This document shows positions 15,827 to 22,195 of a stretch of DNA of 27,027 bases, piece by piece. Source of the stretch: Enterococcus_I eurekensis (GTDB lineage Bacteria; Bacillota; Bacilli; Lactobacillales; Enterococcaceae); NCBI RefSeq assembly GCF_042654605.1, contig NZ_JBHSGT010000007.1, positions 1-27,027 of the forward strand, given 5' to 3'. The notes beneath the pieces were generated by a model. It was not told the origin of the DNA. It made no database searches and worked only from the letters and a program-made list of their open reading frames with translations. Each line of letters begins with the position of its first letter. Within the stretch, counting starts at the first letter, position 1. The translations under genes were made by a program, and so were the position numbers.

Positions 15827-16255
15827 CTACACCTCTTCTACTTTGACAAAGGACTCCCAATAATCTTTTCCTTGATGAAAATCCAGATCACCATGGGATT
15901 TTGCTAGTCCATACATTTGCCTTTGTTGATAGCTTGCCAAACCATTATGCCACTTACCAATACCGCAAATTTGACACCCTTGTTTCTTAAGTTCTTCGCC
16001 TAATAATGCATGTTCAGCAGGAATGGTTTGCCGTAATTATCCCAACTTGTTAAATAGCGTCCCGTTTGAATCATCACACGGGAAGCATACAAACAGCACA
16101 ACTCGTGCCACCTGGAATAAATGCTTCTTCAAAAGATACGCCACACTCAAAGAGCTTATCTAAATTAGGCGTCTGAATTTTTGATTTCCAAATGTGTGAA
16201 TGGTATTAAAGCGTTAGTCCTCTGCAATTGAAAATAAAAGATTTTTTTGAGTCAT
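15827..16255 (-). pseudogene. Decayed Cys-type sulfatase, partner of the adjacent anSME
   Basis: Reading the minus strand from ATG at 16255 gives MTQKNLLFSIAED, then an in-frame TAA (16214-16216) where a Gln codon is expected, then RFNTIHTFGNQK. A one-base loss in the T run 16178-16182 shifts the frame to IQTPNLDKLFECGVSFEEAF and PGGTSCAVCM. A second loss at 16083-16085 breaks the catalytic motif CMPSR itself. A third shift near 16034-16038 precedes IPAEHALLGEELKKQG and GIGKWHNG (15941-15955). After that the sequence jumps directly to a C-terminal-like tail ending DYWESFVKVEEV, so most of the middle of the usual 450-500 residues is deleted. The metal-binding DD near the start reads ED. Only 143 codons' worth of DNA remain. 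It cannot encode an active sulfatase. Confidence 0.9.
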
Positions 16256-16358
16256 GGATCTGACTCTTTTCCTCTATTTAATATATTTAGCCTAGCATGC
16301 TGAACCTCTTTTCACAATGGAATATACTCTTTTTATTCATGGTTCGCTGTAAATTGCT

Positions 16359-16390
16359 TTCAAAAATATTATATCTACAATATTTTTGAA
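16359..16390. promoter_or_regulatory. Perfect dyad overlapping the sulfatase-maturase promoter
   Basis: TTCAAAAATATT (16359-16370) and its exact complement AATATTTTTGAA (16379-16390) are separated by 8 bases. On the minus strand a TTGGGT -35 (16395-16390), 16-base spacer and perfect TATAAT -10 (16373-16368) run through it, so a bound dimer would cover the whole promoter. It is the likely operator of the sulfatase-anSME operon; the regulator is not in this window. Confidence 0.5.
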
Positions 16391-16508
16391 CCCAACTCTT
16401 TGTGACAGCCTTGGACAATAAAACGAATACCTATTTATAATAATCATAACTCAATCGATAGAAATTCAATTTGCCTATATTTTTAGATTTTTCAGAATGA
16501 TTATTTTC

Positions 16509-16607
16509 AAAAAATCACTCAAGTTCGAATTATGAGGCCTCGAAATTAGAATCTTTAGGTCTAACTTTTAGAATCTTCTCGTATATTGATGACTTAAGTG
16601 ATTTTTT
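16509..16607 (-). terminator. Long structured inverted repeat, probable terminator of the dehydrogenase operon
   Basis: Outer arms AAAAAATCACTCAAGT (16509-16524) and 16592-16607 pair at 15 of 16 positions, enclosing 67 bases. Inside are two short stems (TTCGA at 16524-16528 with 16540-16544; TTAGA at 16546-16550 with 16560-16564) and a direct repeat TTAGAATCTT at 16546 and 16568. On the minus strand it begins 23 bases after the dehydrogenase stop and ends in TTTTTT, so it can act as a terminator, but the large loop is unusual. Confidence 0.5.
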
Positions 16608-16629
16608 AGTTTATTGATGTAAAAAAATC

Positions 16630-17610
16630 TTATTTTTTCAATGCGGATAAATTTACAATTTCAGCCTGCTTATACTCATCTTTTAAGAAACATGCTAAAT
16701 TCTTAATGTTGTCTTGTGCTCCTTGAATAAACGCTTCTTGCGAATAAAAAGCAATATGTGGCGTGACAATCGTATTGTCTAACGTCAATAATTTCTCGTT
16801 TTTCAAATCTGGGTCTTCAGAAGTTAAGACATCCAAAATGGCGTAACTTAATTGGCCATTCGTTAAGGCTTCGTATAAATCAGCTTCATCAACGACCCCA
16901 CCACGTGAGGAATTAATAAAAATTGGCTGCTTCGTCGTTAAGGCGAATAATGTTTGATTTAAGATTTTTTCCGTTTTCGCATTTAATGGTAAGTGTGACG
17001 AAATGTAATCTGCTTGTGCAAACGTTTCTTCTAATGTCACTTTTTCAACACCATATTTTGCCATGTCTTCTTCTGTCACAAACGGATCATAAGCAATAAA
17101 CTTTGGTCCAAATGCTTTTAGACGCTCGACAACTAATCGTGGAATATTCCCAAATCCAATCAAACTAATTGTCAGTGAAGATAATCTACGCATACTTGGG
17201 AACATTTCTGAATCCCATAAAAAGTCATTTTTCACTGCTTGATTAAAGTCATGTAAGCGACGATTGTGCATTAAAATTGCAGCAACGACATAGTTCGCGA
17301 CTTCATCGGTACAATAACGACTAATATGCGAGACAGGTAAGTTTATTTGATTGGCATATTCTAGATCAATCGTATTGAAGCCAATCGAGCGAAACAGGAC
17401 TAATTTTAAATTCGGTAATTGTTGCAATACATTTTTTGTCAGCGGCTCATAAACAGTAATGATGACATCCGCATCTTTCGCATTTTCAATCACTTCTTCT
17501 TCTGTCACACTTGGTCTGACTTGTAAATCAATCGCTAAACCTAATTTTTCTATCATTTTCTTTTCTTGTTCAAACGTATCATCTTCAAATAATCGTACAA
17601 CTTTTAACAT
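16630..17610 (-). CDS. D-2-hydroxyacid dehydrogenase (NAD-dependent)
   Basis: Reduces a 2-oxo acid to the D-2-hydroxy acid, or the reverse. The 326-residue protein has the split catalytic domain and a central Rossmann domain with IGFGNIPRLV (GxG motif, Pro in place of the usual third Gly) and Asp175 in AYDPF, which favours NAD over NADP. Catalytic residues are Arg236 in NSSRGGVVDE, Glu265 in TSEDP and His285 in TPHIAF. I chose ATG at 17610 because GAGGG lies 9 bases upstream; an adjacent TTG would add one residue. It follows the YjiH-type transporter by 37 bases on the same strand, so both are controlled from 18977-19169. Substrate candidates include D-lactate, phenyllactate or glycerate families; unresolved. 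Confidence 0.9.
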   Translation of the reverse strand: MLKVVRLFEDDTFEQEKKMIEKLGLAIDLQVRPSVTEEEVIENAKDADVIITVYEPLTKNVLQQLPNLKLVLFRSIGFNTIDLEYANQINLPVSHISRYCTDEVANYVVAAILMHNRRLHDFNQAVKNDFLWDSEMFPSMRRLSSLTISLIGFGNIPRLVVERLKAFGPKFIAYDPFVTEEDMAKYGVEKVTLEETFAQADYISSHLPLNAKTEKILNQTLFALTTKQPIFINSSRGGVVDEADLYEALTNGQLSYAILDVLTSEDPDLKNEKLLTLDNTIVTPHIAFYSQEAFIQGAQDNIKNLACFLKDEYKQAEIVNLSALKK

Positions 17611-17647
17611 CAATCTTTCCCTCTTTCTTTTTTTACTATAAAAATAC

Positions 17648-18976
17648 TTATAAAATCATTTTGACTAAAATAACGACAAATGGTAATGCAATAAAAGTAC
17701 GTTGAATAAAAATTAGCACGACATCAAGAAACTTCGGTACTGCTTTCGTTGATGTTAATAGGGTTGCCGTTTCAGACAGATAAATAATTGGCATAATACT
17801 CATGATTGCCACAATCATTCTCGTTTCAACTGAGGCAATATTGGATGCTAAAATAACGGGTAAGTAGTTATCCGCAAAACCTGACATGATTGCACTCGCT
17901 GCTTGTGATGCATCAGCAACATTAAACAACTGTAAAATCCATTGAATCGGTAAGGAAATAAAAGCCAAGATTGGCGTGTATAGCGCAACAATTAACGCAA
18001 TCGTTCCCCAACAAACAATAATTGGCGTCAACCATAAAACATAAAAAGTCATATTATCGATTTTACTTGTAAAGTTTTTTAACGAAACGTCTCCCGCTCG
18101 ATTCGAAGCATTTGTTACCGCACGATTCCAAGCGCTACCTGTTTGTTCAACCGCTTGAGTCGTTTCTTTTCCTTCGATATACGTTTCTGGATATTTAGAG
18201 ATTGGCGGAATACGAACACTTACAAAAGCGACAATAATCGAAACAAGCGCTAAAATTAAAATAATCCATCCTAATTGATCAACGACTCCCAAAACGGAAG
18301 AAACAACGACAATCCAACCAATGCTTCCAGTTGCAAATTGTGTGCCGATAATTGCCATTTCTTTCATCGTAAAATAGCCTTTTTCAAAAAGTTCGCGTGT
18401 GCCCATAATTGCCGCATTTCCGGGACCTACCCACGCACTTAAAATACTCGTCGCACAAATTTCAGACGTTTTAAACAACGGACGGACAATAACACCAATA
18501 AATTCACCTAAAAATTCCATTGCACCAAATTCTAAAATAAACGTTTGGAACAAAAGCATCATTGGCACAATCACCGATAATTGTGTTGCTAAAGACAACA
18601 TTGCACCACCGGTATCAGCCGAAACTAAAAATTCCGGTCCAACTTGAAAATAAACCATGATTGCTATGATTGCTCCTAAAATTCGGTTAATAACATAAAA
18701 AGGAGTTGTTGAAAATAATTTCGCCATTAAGCGCTGTTTACGAATCATCGTATCCGGCTTGAGTTGATCAATCAGAGATAATAAAGCACTTAAAATAATT
18801 AGCATCACTAAAATCAGTTGCAAGATCCCATCAAACTTCGCAATAAATAGTTTTAAATAATAAAATAAAATTGTATCCACTTTGCCATTGAAATTAAATG
18901 GGATTAAAACAAATAAAATTCCAAAAGCAGTTCCTAACATAAACTTCAATCGATTCATTAATTGATTTTTCGACAT
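17648..18976 (-). CDS. YjiH-family membrane protein (nucleoside-recognition/Gate domain transporter)
   Basis: 442-residue integral membrane protein with about ten hydrophobic segments, starting at LKFMLGTAFGILFVLIPF. The Gate-like SAWVGPGNAAIMGTRELFEKGYFT followed by MAIIGTQFATGSIGW, and the second half's FADNYLPVILASNI and IYLSETATLLTSTK, mark the YjiH branch of the nucleoside-recognition domain family. A soluble loop spans about residues 265-310. Substrates of YjiH proteins are not established. Here the gene is cotranscribed with a D-2-hydroxyacid dehydrogenase and diverges from an IclR regulator, so a small organic acid is a reasonable guess. ATG follows AGAGGAAGAGGAAA. Confidence 0.82.
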   Translation of the reverse strand: MSKNQLMNRLKFMLGTAFGILFVLIPFNFNGKVDTILFYYLKLFIAKFDGILQLILVMLIILSALLSLIDQLKPDTMIRKQRLMAKLFSTTPFYVINRILGAIIAIMVYFQVGPEFLVSADTGGAMLSLATQLSVIVPMMLLFQTFILEFGAMEFLGEFIGVIVRPLFKTSEICATSILSAWVGPGNAAIMGTRELFEKGYFTMKEMAIIGTQFATGSIGWIVVVSSVLGVVDQLGWIILILALVSIIVAFVSVRIPPISKYPETYIEGKETTQAVEQTGSAWNRAVTNASNRAGDVSLKNFTSKIDNMTFYVLWLTPIIVCWGTIALIVALYTPILAFISLPIQWILQLFNVADASQAASAIMSGFADNYLPVILASNIASVETRMIVAIMSIMPIIYLSETATLLTSTKAVPKFLDVVLIFIQRTFIALPFVVILVKMIL

Positions 18977-19009
18977 TTTCCTCTTCCTCTCTCACAATAA
19001 AAACAAAAT

Positions 19010-19024
19010 CGGAACGACGTTCCG
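19010..19024. promoter_or_regulatory. IclR-type operator candidate CGGAACGACGTTCCG
   Basis: 6+3+6 dyad of the GGAAC-N3-GTTCC kind known for several IclR-family operators. It begins directly downstream of the transporter promoter's -10 (about +1 to +15), where binding by the divergently encoded IclR protein would repress. Confidence 0.6.
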
Positions 19025-19030
19025 TTTTTG

Positions 19031-19059
19031 ATTATAAAACACACAAACCGTTTTTTCAA
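19031..19059 (-). promoter_or_regulatory. Promoter of the yjiH-dehydrogenase operon
   Basis: On the minus strand TTGAAA (19059-19054), a 17-base spacer and perfect TATAAT (19036-19031). The transcript would have a leader of about 48 bases. Confidence 0.75.
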
Positions 19060-19064
19060 TAGAT

Positions 19065-19084
19065 AATGTGAAAATAGTCACATT
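19065..19084. promoter_or_regulatory. Rex-like or Crp/Fnr-like palindrome
   Basis: AATGTGA-N6-TCACATT is a perfect 7+6+7 dyad. It contains TGTGA-N6-TCACA, the core shared by Crp/ArcR-type boxes and, with one departure, by Firmicute Rex sites (TTGTGAAN4TTCACAA). It lies just upstream of the transporter -35 and between the two divergent promoters. Confidence 0.5.
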
Positions 19085-19184
19085 TATTTTTTTAATATTC
19101 TTACAGTCTGTTTTTTCAATCTATCGTTTTCAAAAAAAAAGAAGTATAATACTTAGTAAATAAAAAGGAATGAGGGAAGAATTA

Positions 19185-19919
19185 ATGAGTCGTGAAGAAC
19201 TGAATAAATCAGTCTTAAATGCCGCTAAAATTATTGATTTAGTTAGCCAAAATGAAGGTCTTGGCATTTCTCAAATTGCAAAACAATTAGGTTTACCCAA
19301 AACAAGTACTTTTCGTTTAATAAAAACATTAGAATCTGCTGAACTTCTCATCCAAGATTGTGAAGAAAATTATTATTTGAGTTATAAGTTTCTTAGCTAT
19401 CAAGTCGGTGTAAATGTAGATCAAAATTTGATTCATAAATGCCTACCAATCCTAAAAAAACTCTCACAACTAACTGGCGAGACCGTCAACTTAACGGTCA
19501 ATCGAGCAGATAAAATGTATAATATCTATTCAGAAATTGGCGAATTTTATGCGCTTCAATCGAATCTCGCACCAGAGTCTGATTTATATTGTTCTAGTTC
19601 TGGAAAAGTTGTGCTCAGCTATATGAACAACGAACAACTACAGTCTTACTTCACACAAAAATTGCTGCCAAGAACGATTCATACGATTACAAATTATGAA
19701 GTCTTTCTGAAAGAAAAGAAAAAAATCTTATCCACTGGAATTTCCTATGACAGAGAGGAATATGAATACGGTCTAACGTGCTTATCAGTTCCTGTATTAG
19801 AACAAAACGTACTAATTGCTACGATAGGGATCTCTGGCCCCACCACACGCCTTGCATATAAGAATTTCGAGAAAATTGAACAATTACTCTTAAATGAAGT
19901 CGCTAAAATTAATTCCTAA
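19185..19919 (+). CDS. IclR-family transcriptional regulator
   Basis: 244 residues. The N-terminal winged helix-turn-helix (about 10-65) contains EGLGISQIAKQLGLPKTSTF and LIKTLESAELL. The C-terminal GAF-like effector domain (about 75-240) contains GETVNLTVN, CSSSGKVVLSYM and GISYDREEYEYGLTCLSVPV, the conserved IclR ligand-pocket block. I chose ATG at 19185 because GAGGGAAG lies 8 bases upstream; an in-frame ATG at 19170 has its AAGGA only one base away. A TATAAT at 19145-19150 is its probable -10, with a poor -35. It is divergent from the transporter-dehydrogenase pair, the likely target, and precedes a tautomerase gene on the same strand. Confidence 0.93.
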   Translation: MSREELNKSVLNAAKIIDLVSQNEGLGISQIAKQLGLPKTSTFRLIKTLESAELLIQDCEENYYLSYKFLSYQVGVNVDQNLIHKCLPILKKLSQLTGETVNLTVNRADKMYNIYSEIGEFYALQSNLAPESDLYCSSSGKVVLSYMNNEQLQSYFTQKLLPRTIHTITNYEVFLKEKKKILSTGISYDREEYEYGLTCLSVPVLEQNVLIATIGISGPTTRLAYKNFEKIEQLLLNEVAKINS

Positions 19920-19950
19920 CTCAAATGACATCAAATATCTTAGACTACTT

Positions 19951-19969
19951 CATACGAATCTATCGTATG
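19951..19969. promoter_or_regulatory. Inverted repeat CATACGA-N5-TCGTATG between iclR and the tautomerase gene
   Basis: Perfect 7-bp arms with a 5-base spacer, 32 bases after the iclR stop. No T run follows, so it is a poor terminator and may be an operator for the small tautomerase gene. Function unproven. Confidence 0.3.
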
Positions 19970-20041
19970 ACCTCACATCATCTCACCTTCATGTGTATGC
20001 TAAAATAAACAGACAACATTAAATAGAAAAGAGGAAAACAG

Positions 20042-20215
20042 ATGCCAATCATCAATATTCAAATGCTTGAAGGCCGAACCCCCAAGAAAAAACAACCGTT
20101 GATTAAAGAAGGCACTGACGCTGTTGTTCGCACAACGGGTGCTCGAAAAGAAGCAGTAACGATTATTATTAGTGATATGAAAAAGAAAATTACGGCCATG
20201 GTGACGAAATATTAA
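20042..20215 (+). pseudogene. 4-oxalocrotonate tautomerase family protein with an apparent C-terminal frameshift
   Basis: Small enzyme-like gene of 57 codons. The N-terminus MPIINIQMLEGRTPKKKQ has the catalytic Pro that is exposed after Met removal and the conserved GRT arginine; TTGARKEAVTIIISDM follows. Relatives continue with a Gly-rich tail of the form K-N/H-Y/F-G-x-G-G-E. Here the frame reads KKKITAMVTKY and stops, but the next frame reads NYGHGDEILK and stops at 20218-20220. One A missing from the run near 20187-20190 would restore a 59-residue protein. The tail packs at the oligomer interface, so loss would probably impair assembly. It could also be a sequencing error in a homopolymer. 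GAGGAAAACAG gives a normal ribosome site. The substrate is unknown. Confidence 0.8.
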
Positions 20216-20222
20216 AATAGTT

Positions 20223-20265
20223 AAAAAGACGAGGACAGCTTTGTATCAGCTGTCCTCGTCTTTTT
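20223..20265. terminator. Bidirectional terminator between the tautomerase gene and the aminopeptidase
   Basis: Perfect 18-bp stem (AAAAAGACGAGGACAGCT at 20223-20240 against 20248-20265) with a 7-base loop. The aminopeptidase TAA (20264-20266 on the minus strand) overlaps the outer end of the stem, so the two convergent genes share it very tightly. Confidence 0.95.
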
Positions 20266-22042
20266 AGATTTCTCTCGTTTCGTTTGCCAACCATTTCTTT
20301 TCAGCAGCAGATAAAGAAGGGCTTAAAGCTCCGTAAACCGCTTGATGGTAATGATTAATCCAGTTCTTCTCACTAGGATTTAACATGCTGACATCAATTC
20401 CTTCTAAATCAATTGGACAATATGTCATTGTCTCAAATTCCATAAATTGACCAAATTCTGTTTTTTCAGCTTCTGCGACAACTAACATATTCTCAATTCG
20501 AATACCATACTGGCCTTCTAAATATATCCCAGGCTCATTCGTTAAAATCATCCCTTGTTCTAAAACAATTGGATTCAAATCCGTACGAATACTTTGTGGC
20601 CCTTCATGTACATTTAAGAAGAAACCAACACCATGGCCGGTCCCGCATTTATAGTCAATTCCATGTTGCCAAATAGGCTGTCTTGCTAAAACATCTAAAT
20701 GTGCGCCTGTTGCACCATGTAAAAACTTGACTCGACTCAAGGCGATAAAACCTTGCAAAACTAATGTATAATCTCTTTTTTGTCGTTCGGTTACTTCACC
20801 TAAAACGATTGTCCTTGTAATATCTGTTGTTCCATCTAAATATTGACCACCTGAATCAACTAAGAAAAAACCTTTATTTTCCAACTGATATTGAGTGTCC
20901 TCAGTTGCTTTATAGTGCATCAAAGCAGCATGATCTTTGTAACCGGCAATTGTATCAAAACTTGGTCCAACAAAATTTTCTTGCTCGTTTCTGAATGCTT
21001 CTAATTGATTTTCAGCATCAATTTCCGTGATTGTCTCTGTCGCGATATTTTCTTTCATCCATTTAATAAATTTCACCATCGCGATACCATCACGAATTAA
21101 AGCATTTTTCATATTTTGAATTTCTATTGGATTTTTAACAGCTTTTAAGCGTGTTGTAACGTTTGATGATTCCATTTTCTTGACTGCTGCGGGAATAGCG
21201 GCTTCCAATAATACATTCGTCTTCTCAGCATCAAAATTAATGATTTGACCAGCTGATAGTTGACTTAAGACATCATACACTGCTCGATAATCGTCAATTT
21301 TAATACCTGATGCTTCTAATCCAATTTTCACATCATGCGGAACTTTTTTAGAATCAACAAACAAATAGCACACTTCTTGAGTTACTATAACATTTGCAAT
21401 AACTACTGGGTTATTCGGCACATCACTGCCACGAATATTTAACAACCAAGCAATATCGTCTAGCGAACTTAGTAGATAATGCGAAACTTTATTTTCATGC
21501 ATATAAGCACGTACTTCTTTTAATTTTTCGACAACTGATTTCCCAGCATATTGCACATCATGTAAAAATAGTGGGGTTTGTGGTAATTCAGGTCGATCTG
21601 TCCACAAAACATCTAAGAAATCGTTCTCAATATTCAAACCCATATTTTTTTTCGAAAAATCTTTTTTCATCCGTTCAACTAAACGAACCGAAAACGTTTC
21701 ACCGTAGAAGCCAACCGTACTTCCTTCTTCAAGCGTTTGCGCCAACCATTCAGAATAAAAAGGAACCCCTGGATCCATCATACGAAATAATTGGATACCA
21801 GAATCTTTAAGCTGTTCTTCTGCCTGAATATAATAGCGGCCATCCGTCCATAAACCGGCATCATCCAATGTAACCACAACGGTTCCAGCCGATCCGGTAA
21901 ATCCTGATAGCCACTCTCGACCTTTCCAATGTTTGGCAACATATTCGCTTTGATGGGCATCAAAGCTTGAAACAATGTATGCATCCATTTGGTTTTCTTT
22001 CATCAATTCTCTTAGTTTTTCAATTCGTTTACTGATCTCCAC
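20264..22042 (-). CDS. Xaa-Pro aminopeptidase, three-domain M24B type
   Basis: Cytosolic metallo-aminopeptidase that removes the N-terminal residue preceding proline. The 592-residue length fits the APP1-like three-domain class: two creatinase-like N-terminal domains (LREL... DAHQSEYVA and FTGSAGTVVVT; WLLNIRGSDVPNNPV) and the C-terminal pita-bread catalytic domain. Metal ligands are all present: Asp396 and Asp407 (VDSGGQYLDGTTDITRT), His470 (GTGHGVGFFLNVHEGP), Glu503 (TNEPGIYLEG) and Glu517 (GIRIENML). No signal peptide is seen. I chose GTG at 22042 because GGAGG lies 8 bases upstream; an ATG at 22060 would add six residues but lacks a good site. It is a single gene, probably part of peptide nitrogen use. 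Confidence 0.93.
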   Translation of the reverse strand: MEISKRIEKLRELMKENQMDAYIVSSFDAHQSEYVAKHWKGREWLSGFTGSAGTVVVTLDDAGLWTDGRYYIQAEEQLKDSGIQLFRMMDPGVPFYSEWLAQTLEEGSTVGFYGETFSVRLVERMKKDFSKKNMGLNIENDFLDVLWTDRPELPQTPLFLHDVQYAGKSVVEKLKEVRAYMHENKVSHYLLSSLDDIAWLLNIRGSDVPNNPVVIANVIVTQEVCYLFVDSKKVPHDVKIGLEASGIKIDDYRAVYDVLSQLSAGQIINFDAEKTNVLLEAAIPAAVKKMESSNVTTRLKAVKNPIEIQNMKNALIRDGIAMVKFIKWMKENIATETITEIDAENQLEAFRNEQENFVGPSFDTIAGYKDHAALMHYKATEDTQYQLENKGFFLVDSGGQYLDGTTDITRTIVLGEVTERQKRDYTLVLQGFIALSRVKFLHGATGAHLDVLARQPIWQHGIDYKCGTGHGVGFFLNVHEGPQSIRTDLNPIVLEQGMILTNEPGIYLEGQYGIRIENMLVVAEAEKTEFGQFMEFETMTYCPIDLEGIDVSMLNPSEKNWINHYHQAVYGALSPSLSAAEKKWLANETREI

Positions 22043-22149
22043 TTCACTAGCCTCCAACATTTCAAGTTACTTCTATCATACATTAAGAATATCAAGATAA
22101 AATAGCTATTTTTCTACTTCTATATAATTATTTTATCAAGATTACATAA

Positions 22150-22187
22150 AACGCTATTAGCCAACAAATTTAGCGGCTAATAGCGTT
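22150..22187 (-). terminator. Terminator downstream of the GH4 gene
   Basis: Perfect 13-bp stem AACGCTATTAGCC (22150-22162) against 22175-22187 with a 12-base loop. The minus-strand U-tract is short (GTTTTAT), while the plus side has seven T residues (22191-22197). It lies 8 bases after the GH4 stop. Confidence 0.75.
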
Positions 22188-22195
22188 CTGTTTTT

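Larger units (their letters stand above)
16256..16629. other. 374-base intergenic region with a promoter dyad and a structured inverted repeat
   Basis: AT-rich stretch between the sulfatase pseudogene and the D-2-hydroxyacid dehydrogenase. I see no coding region. It contains the promoter and perfect dyad at 16359-16395 and the long structured repeat at 16509-16607, both listed separately. The 105 bases between the promoter and the pseudogene ATG hold no further clear element apart from the palindrome AGCATGCT. Confidence 0.6.

Noticed and set aside
15827..16255. Sulfatase breaks as mere sequencing errors
   Set aside because: Homopolymer errors could explain one or two of the frameshifts, but not the C-to-T type nonsense codon, the changed metal ligand and the large internal deletion together.
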